Source: Solirubrobacter taibaiensis
GTDB lineage: Bacteria > Actinomycetota > Thermoleophilia > Solirubrobacterales > Solirubrobacteraceae
NCBI GenBank assembly: GCA_027587225.1
Contig: JAPDDQ010000053.1
Coordinates: 1-50,184, forward strand
Length of the DNA stretch: 50,184 nt
Reading direction: 5' to 3'
Shown here: positions 15,697 to 23,600 of the stretch, piece by piece
Numbering within the stretch: the stretch's first letter is position 1
Layout of the letters: every line of letters starts with the position of its first letter
Position numbers and translations under genes: made by a program
Notes under the pieces: model-generated
Seen by the model: the letters and a program-made list of their open reading frames with translations, nothing else
The model's database searches: none
Told to the model about the DNA's origin: nothing

Positions 15697-15767
15697 GTTA
15701 CGCGCGCCTCCTTGGCCCTACAGCGGTGGAGCCTCCCGACTGCGGGTAGGGTCGAGAGCAATTCGAC

Positions 15768-15815
15768 GTGGGGTTATCCCCACCTATAAGTCGCTTACCC
15801 TTCATGCGCGACTTA
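15768..15815. promoter_or_regulatory. Two inverted repeats upstream of the PAP2-type gene
   Basis: A perfect hairpin GTGGGG-TTAT-CCCCAC (15768-15783) is followed by TAAGTCGC (15787-15794) and GCGACTTA (15808-15815) separated by 13 bases. On the minus strand this pair lies about 90-120 bases upstream of the PAP2-type start, with TTATAGGT as a plausible -10-like element beside it. The function is not demonstrated; an operator for the PAP2-type gene is the simplest reading. Confidence 0.35.
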
Positions 15816-15835
15816 CTTTATAGAAGCACCCAGAT

Positions 15836-15861
15836 GGGGCCCGCGTGAGAACGCGGGCCCC
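15836..15861 (-). terminator. GC-rich hairpin after the first X-Pro peptidase gene
   Basis: This is a perfect 11-bp stem, GGGGCCCGCGT with ACGCGGGCCCC, around GAGA. It starts 11 bases beyond the minus-strand stop at 15872. No T-tract follows, as is usual for actinobacterial L-shaped terminators. Confidence 0.75.
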
Positions 15862-15871
15862 GGGGTTCGAA

Positions 15872-16308
15872 CTACGGGGTGGTCGTCGACAGCGTGTAGG
15901 TCAGGGCTTTGTTGTACGTGCCCGTGCGAAGCGGGTCGTTGGCCTTGACGAGCTGCGAGAACTCGAGCGTGACGGCGTCGTTGGACACCGGCCCGTTCCA
16001 CACCAGCAGGTTCAGCGAGCTGCCGATGTTGTTGTACGCGGTGCCGGTGTTGGCGGCGTTGCGCGCCCGGGCCTGGAGCGGCTCGGGGAGCACGAACGTG
16101 CCGTTGACCAGATGGCCGGTGCCGACCGTGGACGGGTCGGAGACCGTCAGCAGGGCGTCACCCGCGGTGGAGGTGACCGTCGCCGTGCTGCTGGCGAGGT
16201 ACGTCCGCAGGATGCCCGGCGTGAACGCGCCGAACTGCGCCGGAGCGCCGATCGAGAGCGCCAGCGTCGCGCCGACGGAGCCGCCGACCGTGCCGTTGAC
16301 CGGCACGT
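15872..16308 (-). other. Shared C-terminal domain, copy 1 (TLSTTTP end)
   Basis: The last roughly 145 residues align by eye with the ends of the two other secreted proteins. Landmarks are NGTVGGSVGATLALSIGAP, FGAFTPG, DALLTVSDPS, GHLVNGTF, GPVSNDAVTLEF, KANDPLRTGTYNK and TYTLSTTTP. The spacing of conserved elements is the same in all copies, apart from a short insert before GPVSND. Confidence 0.8.
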
Positions 16309-18565
16309 CGCGGCGGACGACGACGTTGAACGTCTTCGCCGCCGACGTGTTGCCGTTGGCGTCCTTGGCGACGCAGGTCACCGTGGTGGTGCCGACGGCG
16401 AACTTGGAGCCCGAGGCCGGGTCGCAGGTGACGACCGGGTTCGGATCCTCGTTGTCGGTGGCGGTCGGGAGCGTGTACGTGACCGTCGTGCCGGTGGCGT
16501 CCGTGGTGGCGGTCGCGATGTCGGCCGGGACGGCGCCCAGCGTCGGGGCGACCGTCTCGGCGTCGGTCAGGCCGGCCGAGGCCGCGGCGGCGTAGCCGCC
16601 CTGGATCGGCAGCGTGACCTTCGACGTGCGGGTGTCGAGCGTGACGGCGACGTTGGTGTTGCCGGTGGTCGCCGCGGCGCCGTTGTTGCCGGAGACGACG
16701 ATCCCGATCTGGTGGCCGGCCTTGAAGATGTGCTCGGTCGGCTGGGTCGGGAACTTGTAGCGGTACTGCTGGCCGATGGTCACCGGGTTGGCGTCCAGCC
16801 ACCACAGCGAGTCACGGTTGGACGAGTCGACGATGCCGCGCGTCACGCGCCACGTGGTGGCGGTGGTGGTCGGCTTGGTCGTGTCGAAGTAGCAGGCGTT
16901 CTCGATCTGCGCGTTCGCGATCGTGCACGGCTGGCCCACGGTGCAGGCCTCGCCGCCGGTGGCGCTGTCGCCCCAGCAGGTCTTGGTCGCAGCGTTGATG
17001 ACGCCCTCGCTGTTGGTCCGCGAGACCTGCGTGCCGGTGCCGTAGTCGGCGATCAGCACGGCGATGTTGCTCTGCGTGGTGCCGAACGAGGCCGCGAGGT
17101 CCGCCATGGCCGTACCGGACAGGCGCACGTCCTTGGTCAGCGTGCGCGAGAGGAACACGCGGCGGTTCGTCTGCGAACCGGTCGGCGTGTTCATCGCGCC
17201 CGTCTCGCTGGTGTTGCTCTGCGAGGTGTAGCCGAGCGTGTCCGCCGCGCCGCCGTTGGCACCGCCGCCGAGCGTGCCGGCCGCCGTGGGGACATCGGAC
17301 GCGCGCAGGAAGATGTCGACGTTCTGCGTGCCGTCGATCGGCCAGGACGTGTAGTCCTTCCAGACGTCGGCCTCTTCCTCGACCGTGACGGCCTTCTCCT
17401 TCTCGACGCCGTTGTTGACGCCGTAGAGGTAGTGGTCGAACCAGCGGTGCAGCGTGTCGACCCAGACCGCGCGACGCGAGTCGAACGGGTCCTCATGGCC
17501 GGCGCGCAGGATCCACAGCTTGCGCTCCACGCCCGCCTTGCCGAGCGTGTCCCACCACATGCCGATCTGGTCCATCTTGACGTTGTCGTCCTGCAGACCG
17601 TGCGTGGCGAAGACCGACGCCTTGATCTTCGTGGCGGCCGGGATGTTGTAGTCGCGCTCGCGCCAGAACGTGTTGACGTCGCCGTGCGAATCACCATCAC
17701 CGGTGTCGGTGTTGGCGTCGTTGTTGAGGTCGTTGTTGACCGGCTGGCAGATCGGGCGGCGGTCGGTGATGCCGAAACCGAGCGTCGGGCTGGTGCCGTT
17801 CCAGGTGATCTGCGGGTTCAGGCTGCTGCCCGGGTAGTTCGTGTTGTGGCGAACACCGCCGGTGCGCGAGTAGTTGTACCAAGCCGAAATCGCGCTGATC
17901 GGGACGATCGTCTTGAGGCCCTCGACGCCCGTCGCGGCCACGCCGTTGGACAGGGTGCCGTCGTAGGACTTGCCGATCATGGCCGACGAGCCGTTGTGCC
18001 AGCTCGCGACGACCTCCGGAGCCGTCAGGCTCGCGGACGTGTAGGCCTTCACGCGGCCGTTGAGCCAGTCGACGACGGACTTCTCGCCCGCGATGTCGGT
18101 CGGGCCGCCGTGCATCGGGCAGCCGTTGGTGGTGACGCCGGTGCCGTTCATCTGCGCCAGCACGTACGCGTAGCCGCGCGGCAGGAAGTAGTTGTCGTAG
18201 AACAGCGGCCAGCGATCGTTGACGTTGTCCGCGTTGAAGTCAGTCATGCACTGACCCTCGTTGCCGCGACAGAGCGTCGTGTAGTACGGGCTCGGATCGA
18301 TGATCGCGGGCATCTTGTTGGCCGAGTTGCTCTCGGCCGGGCGGATCACGTCGGCCGTGACCCAGTCGTCGACGCCGTTGCGATCCGCGTCGATCCCGGG
18401 CTGCGGAATGAACACGCGCTCCCGGACCGCCGTCTTGTAGTCGTAGACGGCCTTGGTCTTGCCGTTCTCCAACTGCGGAGCCTGCGCCTGCGCGGCCCCA
18501 GCTCCGAGAGCCAACATCGTCAGCGTCATACCGCTCGCGACGAGGCTCCTCACCCCAATCCTCAT
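15872..18565 (-). CDS. Secreted X-Pro dipeptidyl-peptidase (S15) with HYR and TLSTTTP-type C-terminal domain
   Basis: This 897-residue protein has a signal peptide (residues 1-28, ending GAAQAQA). The S15/CocE hydrolase domain carries Ser200 (GKSYDGT), Asp326 (HGLQDDN) and His357 (AGHEDPF). A PepX_C-type jelly roll follows (NRRVFLSRTLTKDVRLSGTA). An HYR-like domain (about residues 675-750; FAVGTTTVTCVAKDANGNTS) comes next, and the final 145 residues are the shared C-terminal domain ending LTYTLSTTTP. It should remove X-Pro dipeptides, or hydrolyse related acyl bonds, outside the cell. ATG 18565 is preceded by GGAGGG. It is paralogous to the gene at 18735-21122, with the catalytic Ser at the same residue number, but only this copy has the HYR module. 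Confidence 0.9.
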   Translation of the reverse strand: MRIGVRSLVASGMTLTMLALGAGAAQAQAPQLENGKTKAVYDYKTAVRERVFIPQPGIDADRNGVDDWVTADVIRPAESNSANKMPAIIDPSPYYTTLCRGNEGQCMTDFNADNVNDRWPLFYDNYFLPRGYAYVLAQMNGTGVTTNGCPMHGGPTDIAGEKSVVDWLNGRVKAYTSASLTAPEVVASWHNGSSAMIGKSYDGTLSNGVAATGVEGLKTIVPISAISAWYNYSRTGGVRHNTNYPGSSLNPQITWNGTSPTLGFGITDRRPICQPVNNDLNNDANTDTGDGDSHGDVNTFWRERDYNIPAATKIKASVFATHGLQDDNVKMDQIGMWWDTLGKAGVERKLWILRAGHEDPFDSRRAVWVDTLHRWFDHYLYGVNNGVEKEKAVTVEEEADVWKDYTSWPIDGTQNVDIFLRASDVPTAAGTLGGGANGGAADTLGYTSQSNTSETGAMNTPTGSQTNRRVFLSRTLTKDVRLSGTAMADLAASFGTTQSNIAVLIADYGTGTQVSRTNSEGVINAATKTCWGDSATGGEACTVGQPCTIANAQIENACYFDTTKPTTTATTWRVTRGIVDSSNRDSLWWLDANPVTIGQQYRYKFPTQPTEHIFKAGHQIGIVVSGNNGAAATTGNTNVAVTLDTRTSKVTLPIQGGYAAAASAGLTDAETVAPTLGAVPADIATATTDATGTTVTYTLPTATDNEDPNPVVTCDPASGSKFAVGTTTVTCVAKDANGNTSAAKTFNVVVRRDVPVNGTVGGSVGATLALSIGAPAQFGAFTPGILRTYLASSTATVTSTAGDALLTVSDPSTVGTGHLVNGTFVLPEPLQARARNAANTGTAYNNIGSSLNLLVWNGPVSNDAVTLEFSQLVKANDPLRTGTYNKALTYTLSTTTP

Positions 18566-18688
18566 ACAACCCTCCGTTGCCGGATAGACCCTTGCCGTCG
18601 TCCGTTGACGGCTTGAGCAGACGCTAAGGGGTTGAGGGCACAACCGCCCTGGACTTTGGACGCATTGTGCGTGGAGATTGCTCAACGT

Positions 18689-18719
18689 GCTCCGGCCGCG
18701 CTCGAGGCGCGACCGGAGC
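18689..18719 (-). terminator. Hairpin after the second X-Pro peptidase gene
   Basis: A stem GCTCCGG...CCGGAGC encloses CGCGC...GCGCG with a 5-base loop and one C/A mismatch. It lies 16 bases after the stop at 18735 and upstream of the first paralogue's start, so it separates the two peptidase transcripts. Confidence 0.7.
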
Positions 18720-18734
18720 AGCGTGAGAGCGGGA

Positions 18735-19099
18735 TTAAGGCGTCGTGGTGCTCAGCGTGAACGTCAGCGTCTTGCTGTACGTGCCGGTGCGGAGCGGGTC
18801 ATTGGCCTTGATGAGCTGCTTGAACTTCACGGCCACCGAGTCGTTGGACACCGGGCCCGTCCAGGTCGACTTGGAGAACTCGACGCGCAGCGGCTCCGCG
18901 AGGGAGAACGCGCCGTTGGTGAGGCGACCCGGGTCGGAGACCGTCAGCAGCGCGTCGGCCGCGGTGCTGATGACGTTGGCCGTGGTGCTCGCCTCGTACT
19001 CACGGGCGACGCCCGGCATGAACGGGGGGAACGCCGCGTTGGCGCCGAGGGTCAGGCCCAGCGTCGCCGGCACGGTGCCGCCGACGGTGCCCTGCGGGT
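18735..19099 (-). other. Shared C-terminal domain, copy 2 (TLSTTTP end)
   Basis: The last roughly 121 residues carry GTVGGTVPATLGLTLGAN, FPPFMPGVAREYEAST, DALLTVSDPG, GPVSNDSVAVKF, KANDPLRTGTYSK and TFTLSTTTP. This is the shortest of the three copies and probably shows the minimal domain. Confidence 0.8.
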
Positions 19100-21122
19100 C
19101 GGTGAACGCGCCCGAGTCCACCAGCGACTGCGAGCCGCCGACGAGCGGGAGCGTGATCTTGCTCTGACGCGTGTCGATCGTGATCGGCTGGGCGGCGCTG
19201 ACCGCGGACGGGATGCTGCCCGAGGCGCCCGCGCCGTACAGGTTGGCGGTCACGATGATCGAGATCCGGCTGCCGGCCTTGAAGATGTGCTCCGTCGGCT
19301 GCAGCGGGACGTTGTAGGTGTTGAACTCGCCCGGGACGACCGGCGACGCGTCCTGGTACCAGGTCGAGTTGCGCTGGCGCGAGTCGATCGTGCCGCGCGT
19401 GACGCGCCACTCGGTGACCGGGCCGACGCGCTTGCTGATCTCCAGGTAGCAGGCGTTGTCGATGCCGATACCGGTCGTATTGCACTCGGCGCCGAGCGTC
19501 GGGCACGCGTTGTTGTCGGTGTTCGTCGCGCCCCAGCAGGTGCGCCGGGTCGTGTTCTGGTACCCGTCACCGGTACGCGAGATCTGCGTCGTCGGCCCAA
19601 GCTCGGCGACGACCGCCGAGAGGTTGCTCTGCGCGGTGCCGAGTGCGGCCCGCAGGTTCAGGACGGCGGTGCCGGAGAGGCGGACGTCCTTGGTCAGCAC
19701 CGGCGAGAGGAACACGCGACGGTTGTTCTGCTGGCCCTCGGGCGTGGCCATGAGCGTGCCCTCGCCGATGTTGGCGCCCGTGTTCTGGAACGTCAGCGTG
19801 TCGGCCGTGCCGCCGCCGGCGACGCCGCCGAGCGTGCCCGCGCCGGTATGGCTGGAGCCGCCGCGCAGGTACACGGCGGTGTCCTGCGTGCCGTTGATCG
19901 GCCACGACGTGTAGTTCTTCCACACGTCGGCCTCTTCCTCGACCGTGACCTTCGGCTCGGCGCCGATGCCGTTATTGATGCCCTGCAGCTCTTGGTCGAA
20001 CCAGCGGTGCAGCGTGTCGACCCAGACCGCGCGGCGCTGCTCGAACGGATCGACGTGGCCCGTGCGCAGCAACCACAGCTTGGTGCGGACGTTGTTGGCC
20101 TCCAGGGCCTTCCACCACCAGCCGACCTGGTCCATGCGGACGTTGTCGTCCTGGAAGCCGTGGACGACGAAGACGGACGCCTTGACCTTGGCCGCGTCCT
20201 TGACGTGGTCACGCTCGCGCCAGAACTCGTTGACGTCGCCGTGCTCGTCACCGTCCAGCGCGTCCTGCTGCGCTCTCACGGGTGCGCAGAACGCTTGTCG
20301 CGTGACGGGCCCGGTCGGCGTCTGGACCATCGGCGGGCGCAGCCCGGCGTCGGTGTTGAAGCCGGCGATGCCGCTCGAGAGGCCGCTCGGATAGTTCGTG
20401 TTGTGGCGGACGCCCTCGGTGCGCGAGTAGTAGTACCACTGCGAGATCGCGCTGATCGGGACGATCGTGGCCAGGCCGTCGACGCCGGTCGCGGCGACAC
20501 CGTTGGCGAACGTGCCGTCGTAGGACTTGCCGATCATGCCCGACTTGCCGTTGTGCCAGTTGGCCGCGCTGGGCGTGGTGCCGTCGACCGTGGTGTAGCC
20601 CGGGACGCGGCCGTTCAGCCAGTCCACGACCGCCTTGAAGCCGGCGATGTCGGTCGGGCCGCCATGCCAGACGCAGCCCGTCGAGAACGCGGTGCCGAGC
20701 GAGTGCGCGGCGATGAACGCGTACCCGCGCGGGACGAAGTAGTTGTCATAGAACAGCGGGAAGCGATCGAGCGTCCCGCTGGAGTTCGTGATGATCCGCT
20801 GGCCCTCGTTGCCACGCCCGTTCGAGACGTAGTACGGGCTCGGATCGATGATCGCCGGGACCTTGACCGCCGGCCCGGACTCCTTCGGGCGGACGATGTC
20901 GATCGCGATCCGGTCGACGATCCCGTCGCTGTCGGTGTCAGTGTTGGCGACCGGGATCCAGACCCGCTCGCGGACCGCCTGCGTGTAGTCGAAGACCGGC
21001 GCGGTCTTGCCATCGGCGCCGACCGTCACCACCGGCGACTGCGCCTGTGCGACGCCCCCACCCAAGCCCAATGTCGCCAGCGTCAACGCGCCCGCGACGA
21101 GGCCACGTACCCCAATCCTCAT
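18735..21122 (-). CDS. Secreted X-Pro dipeptidyl-peptidase (S15) with TLSTTTP-type C-terminal domain, second paralogue
   Basis: This 795-residue protein starts with a signal peptide (about residues 1-28, ending VAQAQS). Its S15 domain has the Ser in GKSYDGT (residue 200), the Asp in HGFQDDN and the His in RTGHVDPF. A PepX_C-type beta domain follows, then, directly, the shared C-terminal domain ending LTFTLSTTTP. Compared with the neighbouring paralogue it lacks the HYR module, which accounts for most of the length difference. The two N-terminal halves align nearly without gaps and are clearly a tandem duplication. ATG 21122 has GGAGGG five to six bases upstream. Substrates are presumably extracellular proline-rich peptides or esters. 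Confidence 0.9.
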   Translation of the reverse strand: MRIGVRGLVAGALTLATLGLGGGVAQAQSPVVTVGADGKTAPVFDYTQAVRERVWIPVANTDTDSDGIVDRIAIDIVRPKESGPAVKVPAIIDPSPYYVSNGRGNEGQRIITNSSGTLDRFPLFYDNYFVPRGYAFIAAHSLGTAFSTGCVWHGGPTDIAGFKAVVDWLNGRVPGYTTVDGTTPSAANWHNGKSGMIGKSYDGTFANGVAATGVDGLATIVPISAISQWYYYSRTEGVRHNTNYPSGLSSGIAGFNTDAGLRPPMVQTPTGPVTRQAFCAPVRAQQDALDGDEHGDVNEFWRERDHVKDAAKVKASVFVVHGFQDDNVRMDQVGWWWKALEANNVRTKLWLLRTGHVDPFEQRRAVWVDTLHRWFDQELQGINNGIGAEPKVTVEEEADVWKNYTSWPINGTQDTAVYLRGGSSHTGAGTLGGVAGGGTADTLTFQNTGANIGEGTLMATPEGQQNNRRVFLSPVLTKDVRLSGTAVLNLRAALGTAQSNLSAVVAELGPTTQISRTGDGYQNTTRRTCWGATNTDNNACPTLGAECNTTGIGIDNACYLEISKRVGPVTEWRVTRGTIDSRQRNSTWYQDASPVVPGEFNTYNVPLQPTEHIFKAGSRISIIVTANLYGAGASGSIPSAVSAAQPITIDTRQSKITLPLVGGSQSLVDSGAFTDPQGTVGGTVPATLGLTLGANAAFPPFMPGVAREYEASTTANVISTAADALLTVSDPGRLTNGAFSLAEPLRVEFSKSTWTGPVSNDSVAVKFKQLIKANDPLRTGTYSKTLTFTLSTTTP

Positions 21123-21182
21123 ACACCCTCCGTCGTTTCAGACCTACTCCTCTAGCTGGAGAGTGACGTGAGATGGCGATGA

Positions 21183-21207
21183 AAGTCCACGCCTGGAGCG
21201 TGGACTT
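21183..21207 (-). terminator. Hairpin after the degenerate-kinase gene
   Basis: A perfect 10-bp stem AAGTCCACGC with GCGTGGACTT has a 5-base loop. It lies 10 bases past the stop at 21217. On the minus strand it is followed by TCATCGCC, a weak T start only. Confidence 0.75.
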
Positions 21208-21216
21208 AACTCAACG

Positions 21217-21867
21217 CTAGTCGTCGGCCGGCGGCGGGGCGAAGATGATCTTCTTGAGCTCCTCGACGTTGCGACCGCCGAGCCGCAGCGACGTCATGAA
21301 GCCCTCCTGGCCGAGATCGCCCGCGTCCAGGCGGTTGCGCAGCTCGGTCAGCGGCGCACGGTCTTCCTCGGCCACGGAGTCCTTGCCGGCCTCCACGAGC
21401 ACGATGTGGCGCGCGCGGCGGTGCGCGGCGGCGAGCCGCACGTAGCGCTCGCGCTCCTCGGGGGAGAGGCCTTCGACCGGGACCACGACCGACGCGCCCG
21501 CGGCGAACCGCTTGGCGACAGCGGCGTCGAGCAGCGTCTGGGCCTTCGCGTCGAGCTCGTCTTCCGCGACCTTGCCCGCGAGCAGCGCGCGGACCTTCTC
21601 GAGCGAGAAGATCGTGCTCTGCTCCTCGATCACGCGCGAGAGGAAGTTCGCCCGCAGCGCGGGATCCGCGCAGGCGACGACGAGCAACGAGCCCGGGTTG
21701 TACCGCATCCGGAACACGGGGGAGAGCACCCGCCCACGCACGGAGACGTCCGCCTGGCGCGGCGGGCGCTCGGGCTCACCTGCTTTGCGGGGACGGTCCG
21801 AAGACCAGCCGCCCCGCTCGTTATCACCGATCTTGACGCTGCGCGGCGGCTGAGACATGCCGCCCAT
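21217..21867 (-). CDS. Degenerate P-loop kinase-like protein downstream of an EAL/HDOD protein
   Basis: This 216-residue protein begins with a charged tail of about 50 residues, followed by an alpha/beta domain. The sequence order (SLLVVACADPALRANFLSR, then FSLEKVRALLAG, FAAGASVVVPVEGLSPEER, RHIVLVEAG, and GFMTSLRLGGRNVEELKKI) parallels the bacterial polynucleotide-kinase/zeta-like P-loop family. The Walker A glycines, Lys and Ser/Thr are missing: CADPALRAN stands where GxxGxGKS/T is expected. It is therefore probably catalytically dead and acts as a binding or regulatory partner. It starts 12 bases after the EAL/HDOD stop, so the two form an operon. ATG 21858 would be three residues shorter. 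The family assignment is by eye. Confidence 0.55.
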   Translation of the reverse strand: MGGMSQPPRSVKIGDNERGGWSSDRPRKAGEPERPPRQADVSVRGRVLSPVFRMRYNPGSLLVVACADPALRANFLSRVIEEQSTIFSLEKVRALLAGKVAEDELDAKAQTLLDAAVAKRFAAGASVVVPVEGLSPEERERYVRLAAAHRRARHIVLVEAGKDSVAEEDRAPLTELRNRLDAGDLGQEGFMTSLRLGGRNVEELKKIIFAPPPADD

Positions 21868-21879
21868 TAAAGAACTCCG

Positions 21880-23097
21880 TCAGGACGAGAGCTGGACGAG
21901 GGCCCCGTCGGTCCAGTCCAGGGCCTCGCCGTAGGCCTTCGCGATGTCCACCAGGCTCACGCCCGTCTGCACGCACTTGTCGAACTCGCCGGCCTCGTAC
22001 GCGAGCACGCCCGCGAGCACTTTGCCCTCCGGGCCCTCGTGGCCGCCGAGCGCGCGCGTGGTGCGCTCGTCGAACGGCAGCTCGGCCAACAGGTCGGGCA
22101 TCCGCATGCCCAGCAGCGAGTCCACGACGGAGAACAGGCCGACCGTGAAGCCGCGGTCGGGCTCGGCGCCGTCGGTGCGCGACGCGACGAGCTCGCACAG
22201 GCGCGCGCGCAGCAGACCCGTCTCCAGCAGGTGGCTCGGGCGGTCGTTGACGCCGGCGAGCGCGAGCAGCGCGGCCCACCGGCGGACGGTCGTGGTGCCG
22301 AGCGCCATCAGCGCCTGCTTGATCGTGCCGACCGGGTGGCGGCCGCCGTAGAAGGCGGAGTTCGCGAGCTTGACGAGCTTGAGCGCGAGGCCCGGGTCCT
22401 CGGCGATCACGCGCTCGAGCTGCTCGAACGTCGCGGCGTCGCCGGCGGCGAGCATCGACAGCGCGCGCAGCCGGTAGGTCGGGACGGAGGCGCCCTGGAC
22501 GACCACGGGCTCCGCGAAGTACTGGCCCTGGAAGGCGTCGAAGCCGAGGCCGCGGCAGAAGCCGTAGACGGCGCGGGTGGGGACGCCGTAGGCGATCACG
22601 TTCAGCCCGCGCCCGCGCGCGGCGTTGACGTCGGTCTCGATCTCCTCCTCGGAGCGGTCGCGGACGTCGATCTTCACGCTGTCGGCGAGGTCCAGCAGCA
22701 CCTCTTCGCCGACGCCGTCGCGGAAGCCGTCCAGGGCGATCCGGAAGCCGGCGGTGCGGATCTCGCGCAGCACCGCGAGCAGCTCGTCGTCGATGTGCTC
22801 GTCGGCCGCGATCTCCAGCACGACGCGCGCGGGGTCCAGCGGCAGCGGTGAGACCAGCAGCAGGAACTCACGCGTGACGTCCACGTGCGCGGGCCGGTCG
22901 CCCACGAGCTTGAGCAGCCCGATGTCGGCGATCGCCTGGGACAGCACGCCCGCGGTCGCCTCGTGCGGGTGCGCCTCCGGCGGGGTCAGCAACTCGAAAC
23001 CGACGATCCGCTCGACATTGTCGAGGATCGGTTGACGGGAGACGACTACCGCGGCCGCGCGTTCGGTCTCCCTGGCAAAGCGAGTGCTGTGCGACAT
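21880..23097 (-). CDS. Degenerate EAL plus HDOD signalling protein
   Basis: This 405-residue protein has an N-terminal EAL-like TIM barrel (about residues 15-200) starting SRQPILDNVERIVGFELL and a C-terminal HDOD domain (about 205-400; VIAEDPGLALKLVKLANSAFYGG then TIKQALMALGTTTVRRW). This is the YuxH/CdgJ architecture. The EAL motif is replaced by FEL, and the catalytic DDFG(T/A)G segment by ALDGFRDG, so it should bind neither metal nor c-di-GMP as an enzyme. HDOD domains lack phosphohydrolase residues. It is probably a protein-interaction hub in motility or surface signalling. ATG 23097 is preceded by AGGTGG. It is co-transcribed with the degenerate kinase gene. Confidence 0.85.
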   Translation of the reverse strand: MSHSTRFARETERAAAVVVSRQPILDNVERIVGFELLTPPEAHPHEATAGVLSQAIADIGLLKLVGDRPAHVDVTREFLLLVSPLPLDPARVVLEIAADEHIDDELLAVLREIRTAGFRIALDGFRDGVGEEVLLDLADSVKIDVRDRSEEEIETDVNAARGRGLNVIAYGVPTRAVYGFCRGLGFDAFQGQYFAEPVVVQGASVPTYRLRALSMLAAGDAATFEQLERVIAEDPGLALKLVKLANSAFYGGRHPVGTIKQALMALGTTTVRRWAALLALAGVNDRPSHLLETGLLRARLCELVASRTDGAEPDRGFTVGLFSVVDSLLGMRMPDLLAELPFDERTTRALGGHEGPEGKVLAGVLAYEAGEFDKCVQTGVSLVDIAKAYGEALDWTDGALVQLSS

Positions 23098-23130
23098 ACA
23101 CCACCTATCGACTGGTCGACAAGGGCGCAG

Positions 23131-23169
23131 TGTAGGGCGCGGACCCCATAGTGGGGTCCGCACCCTACA
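23131..23169 (-). terminator. Long hairpin after the giant ThuA/PKD gene
   Basis: A stem of 16 pairs with one C/A mismatch surrounds ATAGT: TGTAGGG and GCGGACCCC pair with GGGGTCCGC and CCCTACA. It begins 8 bases past the stop at 23177. It is also close to the start of the EAL/HDOD gene and isolates that gene from read-through. Confidence 0.8.
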
Positions 23170-23176
23170 GGCCGTT

Positions 23177-23600
23177 TTACGGCGTGCTGGTCGAGAGCAT
23201 GAACACCAGCGTCTTGGCGTACGCGCCCGTCGCCAGCGGTTCGTCGGCGCCGATCGCCTGCTTGAAGGCGATCGTCGTGGTGTCGTTGCTGACGGGATCG
23301 CCGAAGCGCTTGAGCGCCAGCGGCGTGCGGTCGGCCTTCAGCGGTGCGAACACGTCGCCGATCCCGACCCGGAGCGGCTGCGCCAGCGCCCGCGTCCCGT
23401 TCACGAGCCGGCCCGTGGCCTCGAAGCTCGGGTCACGGACCGACAGCTCGGCGGCCGAGGCCGTCGAGATGACGTTCGCGGTCATGGTCGTGTTGTACTC
23501 GCGGGCCACGCCCGGGACGAACGTCCCGAACGAGCCCGGCGCCCCGAGCGTGAGCGCGAGCGTCTGCGGCACGTTGCCGGCGAGCCCACCCTCGGTCTCG
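23177..23600 (-). other. Shared C-terminal domain, copy 3 (MLSTSTP end)
   Basis: The last roughly 140 residues carry GLAGNVPQTLALTLGAPG, FGTFVPGVAREYN, RLVNGTRALAQPLRV, DPVSNDTTTIAFKQ, GADEPLATGAYAKTL and FMLSTSTP. It follows ThuA 2 directly and matches the X-Pro peptidase ends despite the unrelated catalytic domains. Confidence 0.8.

Noticed and set aside
15862..15875. T-loop-like GGTTCGAACT as part of a tRNA gene
   Set aside because: No acceptor stem, D-arm or anticodon arm can be built around it; it is the region at the stop codon of the peptidase gene.
15845..21155. Two long plus-strand frames opposite the X-Pro peptidase genes
   Set aside because: Composition is the same Arg/Asp/Val-rich antisense type, and the minus strand has intact catalytic motifs, signal peptides and ribosome-binding sites.
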